Under the pieces are notes generated by a model that did no database searches, was not told the origin of the DNA, and was given only the letters and a program-made list of their open reading frames with translations. The position numbers were made by a program, and so were the translations under genes. From DATFDN01 sp963818885 (lineage in GTDB: Bacteria > Pseudomonadota > Alphaproteobacteria > Acetobacterales > Acetobacteraceae), in NCBI GenBank assembly GCA_963818885.1, contig CAWFTP010000001.1:558001-622000 (forward strand): a stretch of DNA of 64,000 nucleotides. The letters are read 5' to 3'. Positions 26,408-35,184 of the stretch are shown here, one piece after another; position 1 is the stretch's first letter, and every line of letters starts with the position of its first letter.

Positions 26408-28681
26408 TCACTCGCCCGGAACGAGGCTCGGAATCAGCGCCGCCGGGCGGGCGGGCAGCGAATTGAGGTGGCGATTCTGTTGCGCCCAGAGCTGGCGATA
26501 GACCGAGCAGCGCTCCAGCAGTTCGGCATGGGTGCCGATATCCATCGCCTTGCCCCTGTCGAGCACCAGGATCTGGTCGCACTGGGTGAGCGACGAGAGC
26601 CGATGGGACACGATCACCATCGTCCGTCCGCGCGCGATCCGCAGCAGGTTGGCATTGACCAGGGCTTCGCTCTCCGGATCGAGCGCGCTGGTCGCCTCGT
26701 CGAGGATGAGGATACGCGGATCGGTGATGAGGGCGCGAGCGATCGCGAGGCGCTGGCGCTGGCCGCCCGACAGATTGGGCGAGCCCTCTTCGATGTAGGT
26801 CTCATAGCCGTTCGGCATGCGCTCGATGAACTCCTCGGCGCCCGCGAGGCGGGCGGCCTGGACGACGTGGTCGAGCGTGAGGCCGGGGCGGCCGGAGATG
26901 ATGTTTTCCCGGATCGAGCCGCGGAACAGGAAATTGTCCTGCAGCACCACGCCGAAGCTCTGACGCAGGTGGCGCAGGTTGATTTCCCGGAGGTCGCTGC
27001 CGTCGATCTTCAGGAAGCCGGTGTAGTCGCGGTTGATGCCTTGCAGCAGGCGCGCGATGGTCGACTTGCCCGACCCCGAGCGGCCGACGATTCCAAGCAT
27101 GGTGCCCGCCTCGACCGAGAACGTGACGCGATCGAGCGCCGGCGTTTTCGTGCCGCCGTAGGTGAAGGTCACGTCTTCCAGCGAGATCGCGCCGGCAAAT
27201 CTCGGGCGCAGGCCGCCGGAGGCGGAATTGGCCTCGAGCGGGCGGTTGAGCACGGAGGCCGCCTCCCCGATCGCCGCCGCTACCTCCTCGTAGTCCTCGA
27301 TGAGCCGGGCGAGGCCAACAAGCGGCTGGGCAACGCGCTGGGACAGCATCATGAAGGCGAACAGCGCGCCGACCATGAAGCCGGTGTTGTCGTAGAGCGC
27401 GAGGTAGGCGCCCAGCATGATGGTGCCGATCCACATGAACCGCTCGAACGGCGTGACCAGGGTCTGCGGCCAGTTCGACAGCTTGCCGAACACGAGGCGC
27501 CAGCGCCCGGCCTCGGCGACCCGCTCGTCCCACAATGTCTTGCGGGCCGGCTCGAGTGCCAGCGCCTTGACCGTCTTGATGCCGAAGATCGTCTCGCCGA
27601 GGGCGGCGTATTTGTCGGTTTCCGAGTTGATGACCCGCTTGTAGACGACGCGCAGGGGCCGCAGGTAGGCGAGGATGATGATGGTGATCGCGCAGGCGCA
27701 GGCCACCACGATCCAGGCGAGCGTGACGTTCAGATAGAACAGGAACGGCAGCAGCACACAGAGCGTGATCATGTCCAGCATCGTGGTCAGCAGCTTGCCG
27801 GTCAGGAACTCCCGCACCTTGTGGACCTGGGTGATGCGATGCATCGTCTCGCCGGCCGGGTGGCGCTCGAAATAATCGAGCGAGAGGCGGACCAGGCGGT
27901 TGAAGACATGCAGGTTCAGGCGGGTATCGATCCGCGCCCCGATGGTCACGATGATCAGCCGCCGGGTGAAGCCCAGTACGGTCTCGTAGATCAGGAAGAT
28001 GCCCAGCACCACCGACAGGAACACCAGCGTCGAGACGCTGCGATGGGTGATCACCCGGTCGGTGACGGTCATCACCAGGAACGGCGGGAAGATCGTCAGC
28101 ATGCTGAGGGTGAACGACGCGATGGCGATATCGCGCAGCGACTTCTTCTCGGTCAGCACCAGCCCGGCCAGCCAGCGCAGGGAGAACGGCGCGTCGGCCT
28201 CGGTCAGTCCGCGGTTGGCGCGCAGCAGCAGCACCTCGCCCGACCACATCTCGGCGAGGCGCATCTCGTCCACCGCGACCGGCATCTCTCCCTCCGGAGA
28301 GAGAGGGTCGCGCACCAGGACGACCTTGTGTTCGCTATTGGTCCCAACCAGCAGCCCGGCGCCGCCGTCATCGAACAGCAGCACCACCGGTCCGGTCTCG
28401 CGCAGGCGCATCAGGTGGCGCCAGCGCAGGCGCACCGCGCGCGACCACATCCCGGCATTCTGTACCCACAGCGCGAGAGAGGCGGCCGAGGGGACCGCAT
28501 CGAGCTCGACGCTGCGGAACTCCTCCGGGGCGAGCTCCATTCCATAATAGCGGGCCGCCATCACGACCGCACGCAGGCGCACATGCGGCGAGGCGGCATT
28601 CCGGCCGCGAGGGGAAACGTCCTCGCATGGGAAACTCTCGCCCACGGAGAAGTTCGGAATACGCCCGTCGGATTGATCCAC
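26408..28681 (-). CDS. Type I secretion ABC exporter with C39-like N-terminal domain
   Basis: A 757-residue fused permease/ATPase starting with GTG 28681 after GAGGAAG. Residues ~25-155 match the C39-peptidase-like domain of HlyB-type exporters, but the catalytic Cys position is not occupied: the first helix reads SPHVRLRAVVMAARYYG. It is therefore probably a substrate-docking rather than a cleaving domain. Six membrane helices follow (SFTLSMLTIFPPFLVMTVTD, LVFLSVVLGIFLIYETVLG and others). The ATPase has Walker A GRSGSGKSTIAR, signature LSGGQRQRLAIARAL, Walker B ILILDEATSALD and the switch His SHRLSS. It is the first gene of the six-gene operon running to 18129. Confidence 0.93.
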   Translation of the reverse strand: MDQSDGRIPNFSVGESFPCEDVSPRGRNAASPHVRLRAVVMAARYYGMELAPEEFRSVELDAVPSAASLALWVQNAGMWSRAVRLRWRHLMRLRETGPVVLLFDDGGAGLLVGTNSEHKVVLVRDPLSPEGEMPVAVDEMRLAEMWSGEVLLLRANRGLTEADAPFSLRWLAGLVLTEKKSLRDIAIASFTLSMLTIFPPFLVMTVTDRVITHRSVSTLVFLSVVLGIFLIYETVLGFTRRLIIVTIGARIDTRLNLHVFNRLVRLSLDYFERHPAGETMHRITQVHKVREFLTGKLLTTMLDMITLCVLLPFLFYLNVTLAWIVVACACAITIIILAYLRPLRVVYKRVINSETDKYAALGETIFGIKTVKALALEPARKTLWDERVAEAGRWRLVFGKLSNWPQTLVTPFERFMWIGTIMLGAYLALYDNTGFMVGALFAFMMLSQRVAQPLVGLARLIEDYEEVAAAIGEAASVLNRPLEANSASGGLRPRFAGAISLEDVTFTYGGTKTPALDRVTFSVEAGTMLGIVGRSGSGKSTIARLLQGINRDYTGFLKIDGSDLREINLRHLRQSFGVVLQDNFLFRGSIRENIISGRPGLTLDHVVQAARLAGAEEFIERMPNGYETYIEEGSPNLSGGQRQRLAIARALITDPRILILDEATSALDPESEALVNANLLRIARGRTMVIVSHRLSSLTQCDQILVLDRGKAMDIGTHAELLERCSVYRQLWAQQNRHLNSLPARPAALIPSLVPGE

Positions 28682-28756
28682 GCCTGCTTCCTCTTCTCGG
28701 CACCCGGCCGTATCCGGCCAGGCCGGGACCGTACATGCGAGGTAACGAGCAAATCA

Positions 28757-28792
28757 CTAACAAGCTGGCGTTCGGGCCCGCGAACCTGTTAG
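28757..28792. promoter_or_regulatory. Nested inverted repeat in divergent intergenic region
   Basis: CTAACA (28757-28762) pairs with TGTTAG (28787-28792), and inside it GTTCG (28770-28774) pairs with CGAAC (28781-28785) around GGCCCG. The structure lies between the exporter operon (starting at 28681, leftward) and the amidase gene (starting near 28905, rightward). It could be an operator or hairpin controlling either unit. The pairing is interrupted, and no binding protein is known. Confidence 0.3.
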
Positions 28793-28904
28793 CAGATGCC
28801 GTCGCAGTCTCTATGCCACGAACGCACTCTAACGGAAAAGACATTCCGGCGGACCGCGAAAGGAGGGTCGAAAGGATGCTCCCCTCGGACTTCTCGCCTG
28901 GCGG

Positions 28905-30104
28905 GTGGCGGTGAACGAAGCGACCGATCCTGTCGGCGCTTTCGTCCCCGGCCCGCGCGCCACCGCCGCCTCGCTGGGGACGGGCCGGCTCAGCGGGTTG
29001 CGCTTCGCCGCCAAGGACGTATTCGATGTTGCCGGGTCGGTTACGACTTACGGCAATCCCGACTGGGGCCGCTCGCACGGCGTCGCCCCCGCCACCGCCC
29101 CGGTGGTGACCGCGCTGCTGCAGGCCGGCGCGACGCTAGTAGGCAAGACCAAGACCGTCGAGCTGGCGTATGGGCTGACGGGCGAGAACCCATGGCACGG
29201 CACGCCGACCAATCCGGCGGCGCCGGACCGCCTTCCAGGCGGGTCGAGCTGCGGCTCGGCCGCCGCGGTCGCCGCTGGGCTGGTCGACTTCGCGCTCGGG
29301 ACCGACACCGGCGGGTCGGTCCGCATCCCGGCGAGCTATTGCGGCCTGTTCGGCGTCCGTCCCGGCTACGGGGTCATCAGCGCTGCGGGCGTCTGCCCGC
29401 TCGCCCCCAGCCTCGACACGGTCGGCTGGTTCGCCCGCGGCGCGCCGCTGCTCTCCGAGGTGGGCGAGGTGCTGCTGGCGCGCGACCGATCCGAGCTTAC
29501 CGGTCCGCTGCTCCGGCTCGAGGAGGCCTGGGTGAACGCCCAGTTCGGGGTCGCCGAGGCGTTGCGCCCGGCCCTCGATGCGCTCGAGCAGCTCCGCGGG
29601 CGCACCATCGGCGTACGCCTGCTGCCCGAAGGGGTCGACGCCCTCTACGACCATTTTCGTGTCGTACAGGCCGAAGAGATCTGGGTGACGCTTGGCGGCT
29701 GGATAGAACGGACCCAACCCGCTTTGAGTCCCACGGTCGCAGCACGGATCGCCGATGCGAAAGTGCTCGACCCCGCCGGCGCCGCGGCCGGGCGCAGCTT
29801 CCGTCGACTCTTGCAGGCGCGTGTTCTGCCCGTGCTGCGCGGCGGGGCGATCCTGCTTGCCCCCACCTCGCCCTGCATCGCGCCCCAGGTGAGCACCGGC
29901 GAGGACGCGCTCGATGCGGTGCGCCAGGCGACGATCGGCGTAACCGGCGTTGCGAGCCTGTGCGGGCTGACCGAGGTCACGCTTCCTGTGGCCCGCGTGC
30001 AAGGGGCGCCGGTCGGGCTGTCGCTGATCGCCGGGCCGGGGCGGGACAAGGCGCTGCTCGCCTTTGCCTGCGACGTCGCCCACGTGCTGGGATTGCCCCT
30101 ATGA
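28905..30104 (+). CDS. Amidase (amidase signature family)
   Basis: A 399-residue amidase-signature hydrolase that would cleave an amide bond. The Ser-cisSer-Lys triad is visible: Lys in FAAKDVFDVAG (~37), Ser in PGGSSCGSAAAVAAG (~112), and Ser in TDTGGSVRIPAS (~137). The end, GVPVARVQGAPVGLSLIAGPG-like, is also typical. GTG at 28905 or 28911 can be the start; neither has a strong ribosome site. The length is at the short end of the family. The gene is followed directly by an acetyltransferase gene with an ATGA overlap. The substrate is unknown. Confidence 0.88.
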   Translation: MAVNEATDPVGAFVPGPRATAASLGTGRLSGLRFAAKDVFDVAGSVTTYGNPDWGRSHGVAPATAPVVTALLQAGATLVGKTKTVELAYGLTGENPWHGTPTNPAAPDRLPGGSSCGSAAAVAAGLVDFALGTDTGGSVRIPASYCGLFGVRPGYGVISAAGVCPLAPSLDTVGWFARGAPLLSEVGEVLLARDRSELTGPLLRLEEAWVNAQFGVAEALRPALDALEQLRGRTIGVRLLPEGVDALYDHFRVVQAEEIWVTLGGWIERTQPALSPTVAARIADAKVLDPAGAAAGRSFRRLLQARVLPVLRGGAILLAPTSPCIAPQVSTGEDALDAVRQATIGVTGVASLCGLTEVTLPVARVQGAPVGLSLIAGPGRDKALLAFACDVAHVLGLPL

Positions 30105-30646
30105 ACCCGAGTCAGCCGTCCGCCGCGATGGCCCTGCGCGATGCTAGCGCGGCGGACATTCCCGAGATCCAGGGGATCTACGCGCACCACGTCCTGCATG
30201 GGACCGGAACGTTCGAGGAGGTGCCGCCCTCGATCGAGGAGATGACGCGACGCTTCACCAAGATTGTGGAGCGCGGTTGGAAATGGCGGGTTGCGACGGA
30301 CGCCACGGGCGTTCTCGGCTATGGCTACTACAATCAGTTCCGCGACCGTTCCGCCTATCGCTGCACGGTGGAAGACAGCATCTATGTGCGCGACGACGTC
30401 CGTGGGCAGGGGGTGGGGAAGCTCCTGGTGCGCCAACTCCTGGAGGACGCGACAGCGCAGGGCTTCCGGCAGATGATCGCGGTGATCGGCGATTCCGAGA
30501 ACACCGGCTCGATCGGCGTGCACGCGAGCCTGGGCTTTCAGATGATCGGCACCATGCGCGGGGTCGGGTTGAAGTTCGGCCGCTGGCTCGACGTGGTGAT
30601 GATGCAGCGCTCGCTGGTCGGGAGCGGGGCTCCCCCGCGCACGTAG
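30101..30646 (+). CDS. GNAT family N-acetyltransferase, phosphinothricin-acetyltransferase-like
   Basis: A 181-residue acetyltransferase starting at ATG 30101, overlapping the amidase stop. It matches the Pat/Bar/MnaT group that acetylates the amino group of phosphinothricin-like or amino-acid compounds. Motifs: LRDASAADIPEIQGIYAHHV (~12), GTGTFEEVPPS, acetyl-CoA loop VRDDVRGQGVGKLLVRQLLE (~94), IAVIGDSENTGSIGVHASLG and GRWLDVVMMQR. Its true substrate is unknown. The coupling to an amidase may reflect a shared substrate class, but this is speculation. Confidence 0.9.
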   Translation: MNPSQPSAAMALRDASAADIPEIQGIYAHHVLHGTGTFEEVPPSIEEMTRRFTKIVERGWKWRVATDATGVLGYGYYNQFRDRSAYRCTVEDSIYVRDDVRGQGVGKLLVRQLLEDATAQGFRQMIAVIGDSENTGSIGVHASLGFQMIGTMRGVGLKFGRWLDVVMMQRSLVGSGAPPRT

Positions 30647-30663
30647 GAGCGGCCGGCGTTTCC

Positions 30664-31578
30664 TCACCCGGCGCGCGGATGGGAGGCGCGCCAGACGGTC
30701 ATCAGCCGTTCCGCGTCCACGCTGGTGTAGCGCTGCGTCGTCGACAGGCTCGCATGGCCGAGCAACTCTTGGATCGCCCGCAGATCGGCCCCGGCCGCCA
30801 GCAGATGCGTCGCAAACGAGTGCCGCAGTGCGTGCGGCGTCGCGTGCTCGGGCAGTCCGGTGCGGCGGCGGAAGAGGCGCATCGTCCGCCGGGCGACCGC
30901 CGGGTCGAGGCGTGCCCCGCGCGCGCCAACAAACAAAGGGCTATCGGACCGCCCGTCCGGGTGATGGGGCAGCCACGCCCCGATCGCTTCGCGCACCGGC
31001 GCTATGACCGGCACCGTCCGTTCCTTGTCGCCCTTGCCACGCACCGTCAGCGCCTCCGCCCTCCCCGGGCGAGGCGCGTCGCGCACGTTGAGCGCAAGCG
31101 CTTCGCTGATGCGAAGTCCACATCCGTAGAGAAGCGTAAAGAACGCCGTGTCGCGCGCCCGCGCGAACGCGCTGTCCGACTCCTCGCCGATGTCGCGCGC
31201 GACCGCTCGGGCGGCGGGCTCCGTCAGCGTCCGTGGCGCCGGGCGCCGCGCCCGCGGCGCGACCACCAGCCGCACCGCCGGACAATCGCAGCCATGCCGG
31301 CGGGCCAGGAAGCGGAAATAGCTGCGCACGGCGGCGAGGCGCCGGGCGCGCGTCGGCGCCGCCAACCCATCGGCGTGGCGCGCCGCGAGGAAGGCGCGGA
31401 TGTCGGCGGGCCGCAGCGCGGCCAGCGCGGGCAGGTCGGGTTCGCCGCCGAGGTGCTGCGTCATGAAGCCGAGGAAGTCGGCGATGTCGTGCCCATAGGC
31501 TTCGAGCGTGAGGGGGGAGGCACGCCGCTCGCCGCCGAGCCAGGCGAGAAATGCCAGCCGCGCCGCCTCGGCGCTCAC
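30664..31578 (-). CDS. xerC: Tyrosine recombinase XerC
   Basis: A 304-residue site-specific recombinase with GTG start at 31578 overlapping the DUF484 stop (GTGA). The N-terminal SAM-like domain (AFLAWLGGERRASPLTLEAY) is followed by the catalytic domain. The active site residues are visible: Arg in LLYGCGLRISEAL, Lys in RGKGDKERTVPV, HxxR in PHALRHSFATHLL, His in LLGHASLSTTQ and the nucleophile Tyr in TTQRYTSVDAERL. The sequence ends a few residues later, as in XerC. With XerD it resolves chromosome dimers at dif. DUF484-xerC is a common pair in proteobacteria. No dif-like site was searched for beyond the coding region. Confidence 0.92.
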   Translation of the reverse strand: MSAEAARLAFLAWLGGERRASPLTLEAYGHDIADFLGFMTQHLGGEPDLPALAALRPADIRAFLAARHADGLAAPTRARRLAAVRSYFRFLARRHGCDCPAVRLVVAPRARRPAPRTLTEPAARAVARDIGEESDSAFARARDTAFFTLLYGCGLRISEALALNVRDAPRPGRAEALTVRGKGDKERTVPVIAPVREAIGAWLPHHPDGRSDSPLFVGARGARLDPAVARRTMRLFRRRTGLPEHATPHALRHSFATHLLAAGADLRAIQELLGHASLSTTQRYTSVDAERLMTVWRASHPRAG

Positions 31579-32234
31579 GCGTGGCCGGCTTCCCGGCCGA
31601 GAGCGGCGCCCACAGCGCGGCCAAGAAAGACCAGCGCCCCGGACCCCTGCATCGGATCGAGCGGCGCCTCGTCGCGGGAGACCAGGGCAAGCAGGGCGGG
31701 CGGGCCACCCCACGGCACACGGACAAGCGCGTCACGGTGGGCAAGGCGCGCCGCCTCGGCGTGCAGCAGCGCGGCATCGGCGGGCGCGGCACGGAACACC
31801 ACGTCGCGCCCATCGAGCAACCGCGCGACCGCGCCCGACGGCAGCCGGCGCATGCCCGCAGCATCGTCCTCCATGCACAAAGTCGCGGCGTCCAGCGCGA
31901 GCAGCCCGGGGAGGGCGTGAGCGACGCATTCGCCGACATCACGCGCACCGATCAGCGCGAGCACCGCCGCCTGCACCCGCGATGCCATCCCGGCCGCGGC
32001 CCGCCCAGCGGCCAGGACGCCATCCGCACGCTCGGCCATCGCGGCGGCATGCTCGCGCTCGGCGCGCAGCATCGCGACCATGTGGTCGGCCATCGTCTCG
32101 CCATGGATGCGCTGCGGCGGCACCAAGGAACGATAGAGATCGGGCCGTTCGGCCAAGAAGCCGGGCCGCGCTCGCAGGAACGCAGCGACCTGCTCGGAGT
32201 CCATCGACCCCAGCTCGCTCCCCGGCACTCGCAT
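31575..32234 (-). CDS. DUF484 family protein
   Basis: A 219-residue protein of the DUF484 family, commonly encoded directly upstream of xerC. It begins with a short helix (SEQVAAFLRARPGFLAERPD) and a coiled segment (~45-70, MVAMLRAEREHAAAMAERAD), followed by a GAF-like region (ALDAATLCMEDD, VPWGGPPALLALVSRDEAPL) and the family end GSGALVFLGRAVGAALGR. Start ATG 32234. Its biochemical role is not established. Confidence 0.88.
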   Translation of the reverse strand: MRVPGSELGSMDSEQVAAFLRARPGFLAERPDLYRSLVPPQRIHGETMADHMVAMLRAEREHAAAMAERADGVLAAGRAAAGMASRVQAAVLALIGARDVGECVAHALPGLLALDAATLCMEDDAAGMRRLPSGAVARLLDGRDVVFRAAPADAALLHAEAARLAHRDALVRVPWGGPPALLALVSRDEAPLDPMQGSGALVFLGRAVGAALGREAGHA

Positions 32235-32250
32235 GCTCGGATGCCGGCTC

Positions 32251-32907
32251 TCAGACGATCTGCTGGCCGGTCTTCTTCCAGTCGGCGAGGAAGGCGGCGA
32301 GGCCCTTGTCGGTCAGCGGATGGTTGAACAGCTCGCGCAGCACCGTGGGGGGAACCGTCGCGACGTGGGCGCCGATCTTGGCCGCCTCGATCACGTGGCG
32401 CGGGCCCCGCACGCTCGCCACCAGCACCTCGGTCTTGATCTCGGTGTAATTGCGAAAGATTGTCATGATGTCGCGGATCAGCCCGATCCCATCCTCGCCG
32501 ATGTCGTCAAGGCGGCCGACGAACGGGCTGACGAAAGTCGCGCCGGCCTTGGCCGCCAGCATGGCCTGGGCGGCCGAGAAGCACAGCGTCACGTTGACCA
32601 TAGTGCCGTCGTTGGACAGCGTCCGGCACGCCCGCAGCCCGTCGGGCGTCAGCGGCACCTTGATCGTGACGTTGCGGGCAATCTCCCGCAGGACGTGCGC
32701 CTCGGCCATCATGCCGTCGAAATTGGTCGAAGCCACCTCGGCGCTGACCGGGCCGGGAACCACCTTGCAGACCTCGGCGATCACCTCCTTCATTGGCCGC
32801 CCGCTCTTGGCGATCAGCGACGGGTTGGTCGTGACCCCATCCAGCAGCCCGCTCGCGGCGAGGGACTTGATCTCTGCCACGTCGGCGGTATCGACAAAGA
32901 ATTTCAT
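32251..32907 (-). CDS. tal: Transaldolase, MipB/TalC type
   Basis: A 218-residue short transaldolase of the TalC/MipB group, which moves dihydroxyacetone units in the pentose phosphate pathway or acts as fructose-6-phosphate aldolase. It begins MKFFVDTADVAEIKSLAASG and contains DGVTTNPSLIAKSGR. The Schiff-base Lys is in NVTIKVPLT near residue 85. GATFVSPFVGRLDDIG and VLVASVRGPRHVIEAA complete the barrel. It ends TDKGLAAFLADWKKTG, typical of this group. It is divergent from priA by 45 bases. Confidence 0.94.
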   Translation of the reverse strand: MKFFVDTADVAEIKSLAASGLLDGVTTNPSLIAKSGRPMKEVIAEVCKVVPGPVSAEVASTNFDGMMAEAHVLREIARNVTIKVPLTPDGLRACRTLSNDGTMVNVTLCFSAAQAMLAAKAGATFVSPFVGRLDDIGEDGIGLIRDIMTIFRNYTEIKTEVLVASVRGPRHVIEAAKIGAHVATVPPTVLRELFNHPLTDKGLAAFLADWKKTGQQIV

Positions 32908-32952
32908 GCGACTGTCCCGATTCCCCTCTCGCGCGCGACCTGCACGCTTCTC

Positions 32953-35160
32953 ATGCGACATATAGCGATGGGGGAAGGGGATCGGAAGCGGACGGGCACG
33001 CTCCGGGTCCCGGTCCTGCTCCCTTATCCGTTCGCTGGCCCGTTCGACTACGCGGTGCCCTCGGACCTGGAGGTCGCGCCCGGCGACGTGGTGCTGGTCC
33101 CATTGGGCGGGCGTCAGGTCGTTGGCGTGGTGTGGGATGCACCGGGACCGGACCCGGCGCCAGAGGCCAAGCTGAAGCCGCTCTCCGGTGTGCTCGACAC
33201 GCCGCCGATGCGCACGCCGATGCGCCGGCTGGTCGATTGGATAGCTGCCTATACGCTCGCCCCGCCGGGCGAAGTGATGGCGATGGCGCTCCGGGTGATC
33301 GGTCCCCCGCCCATGCTGCTCCCCGGCTGGCGTCTCGCTGGCTCTCCGCCGGCCGATTTCGGGCGAACGGCCGCCCGCGCCCGGGTGCTGGCCGTCCTGG
33401 GCGACGGGCGAGCTCGGGCGAGCGCCGAGCTCCTCCAGGCCGCGCGGGTCGGGGCCGGCGTGCTGCGGGCCCTGGAGATGGCCGGTGCGATCGTCCGCAC
33501 GCCGATGCCGGCGGCTCCGCCATTCGCCACGCCCGACCCGGATCATCCGGGACCCGCGCTGTCGCCCGCACAGCGCGAGGCGGCGGACACGCTGGCCGAT
33601 GCGGTCAGGACGGGCACCTTCTCGGTGACCCTGCTCGATGGGGTCACCGGGTCCGGCAAGACCGAAGTCTATTTCGAGGCGATCGCGGCGGCGCTGCGGA
33701 TCGGCCGGCAGGCCCTCGTGCTGCTGCCGGAGATCGCGCTCTCGGCCCAATGGCTCGACCGCTTTGCCCGGCGCTTCGGGACCACACCCGCGGTCTGGCA
33801 CTCCGACCTGACCTCGCGTGTACGCAAGACGACCTGGCGAGCGGTGGCGGAAGGCGGCGCGCCGGTGGTGGTCGGCGCGCGCTCCGCCCTGTTCCTGCCG
33901 TTTCCCGATCTCGGCCTGATCATCACCGACGAGGAGCACGAGACCGCCTTCAAGCAGGAGGATGGCGTCGTCTATCACGCCCGGGACATGGCGGTGGTGC
34001 GCGCGCGGCTCGAGTCCGCTCCCGCCATCCTGGTCTCCGCGACGCCCAGCCTGGAGACGCTCGCGAATGTCGAGAGCGGGCGCTACCAGCGAGTCACCCT
34101 GCCGGATAGGCACGGCGGCGCGACCCTGCCGGAGGTCGCGGCGATCGACCTCCGCGCGAGCCCGCCGGAGCGCCAGCACTTCCTCTCCCCGCCTTTGGTC
34201 GAAGCGGTGCGCGAGACGCTGGCGCGCGGGGAGCAGGCGATGCTGTTCCTCAACCGACGTGGCTACGCCCCGCTTACGCTGTGCCGTGCCTGCGGGCATC
34301 GGATGGCGTGCCCGAACTGCACCGCCTGGCTGGTCGAGCACCGCGCCCGGCGACGCCTGATGTGCCACCATTGCGGCCATGCGATTCCGATCCCGGAGCA
34401 TTGCCCCGCTTGCGGCGTCCAGCACACGTTGACCCCGGTTGGGCCGGGCGTCGAACGCGTCACCGAGGAGGCGCGGGAGCGATTCCCCGACGCCAGGCTG
34501 ACGGTGATGGCGAGCGACACGCTCGCCGGCCCGCGTGCCGCCCAAGAGGCCGCGCGGGCGATCGCGGCGCGCGAGGTCGACCTGATCGTGGGCACCCAGG
34601 TGGTCGCCAAGGGATGGCACTTCCCGCACCTGACGCTGGTCGGCGTCGTTGACGCCGATCTCGGCCTCGGGGGCGGGGACCTGCGTGCCGCGGAGCGCAC
34701 GGTGCAGCTGCTGCACCAGGTCGGCGGACGCGCGGGCCGGGAGGAGGCGCGCGGGCGTGTGCTGCTGCAGACGTTCAGCCCCGACCATCCGGTGATCGAA
34801 GCGCTCGTCTCCGGCGATTTCGCGGGCTTCGTCGCCCGCGAGGCGGCCGAGCGCCTTCCCGGCAACTGGCCTCCGTACGGACGCCTCGCCGCCGTCATCG
34901 TCAGCGCGGCCGACGCAGACACCGCCGACCGCGTCGCGGGCGAGCTGGGCCGCGCCGCGCCGAGTGCGGACGGCATCGTGGTGCTCGGCCCGGCTCCCGC
35001 GCCGCTTGCGATCCTGCGCGGGCGCCACCGCAGGCGCCTGCTGCTGAAGACCCAGCGCAGCATCGCGGTGCAGCCGCTGCTGCGTGATTGGCTTGGGCGC
35101 GTGCCAGTGCCCCGCGGCGCACGGGTGGACGTCGACGTCGATCCGGTATCGTTCCTCTGA
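32953..35160 (+). CDS. priA: Primosomal protein N' (replication restart helicase PriA)
   Basis: A 735-residue PriA. It reloads the replicative helicase at stalled forks. The N-terminal 3' DNA-binding domain has VPVLLPYPFAGPFDYAVP and TPMRRLVDWIAAYT. The helicase core has Walker A GVTGSGKTEVYF, Walker B-like LIITDEEHE, then ALVLLPEIALSAQ and LVSATPSLETL. The zinc cluster is complete: CRACGHRMACPNC, MCHHCGH and CPACGVQ. Helicase motifs VIGTQ-like IVGTQVVAKGWHFP and QVGGRAGREEARG follow. Starts ATG 32953 or 32968 are both possible. Confidence 0.95.
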   Translation: MRHIAMGEGDRKRTGTLRVPVLLPYPFAGPFDYAVPSDLEVAPGDVVLVPLGGRQVVGVVWDAPGPDPAPEAKLKPLSGVLDTPPMRTPMRRLVDWIAAYTLAPPGEVMAMALRVIGPPPMLLPGWRLAGSPPADFGRTAARARVLAVLGDGRARASAELLQAARVGAGVLRALEMAGAIVRTPMPAAPPFATPDPDHPGPALSPAQREAADTLADAVRTGTFSVTLLDGVTGSGKTEVYFEAIAAALRIGRQALVLLPEIALSAQWLDRFARRFGTTPAVWHSDLTSRVRKTTWRAVAEGGAPVVVGARSALFLPFPDLGLIITDEEHETAFKQEDGVVYHARDMAVVRARLESAPAILVSATPSLETLANVESGRYQRVTLPDRHGGATLPEVAAIDLRASPPERQHFLSPPLVEAVRETLARGEQAMLFLNRRGYAPLTLCRACGHRMACPNCTAWLVEHRARRRLMCHHCGHAIPIPEHCPACGVQHTLTPVGPGVERVTEEARERFPDARLTVMASDTLAGPRAAQEAARAIAAREVDLIVGTQVVAKGWHFPHLTLVGVVDADLGLGGGDLRAAERTVQLLHQVGGRAGREEARGRVLLQTFSPDHPVIEALVSGDFAGFVAREAAERLPGNWPPYGRLAAVIVSAADADTADRVAGELGRAAPSADGIVVLGPAPAPLAILRGRHRRRLLLKTQRSIAVQPLLRDWLGRVPVPRGARVDVDVDPVSFL

Positions 35161-35184
35161 TCCCACACAGGAGCCAGCCCGCCC

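Noticed and set aside
26321..28792. 823-codon open frame on the plus strand opposite the exporter
   Set aside because: It is the antisense shadow of the exporter ATPase, whose Walker motifs lie on the minus strand. The shadow reads as random high-GC protein.
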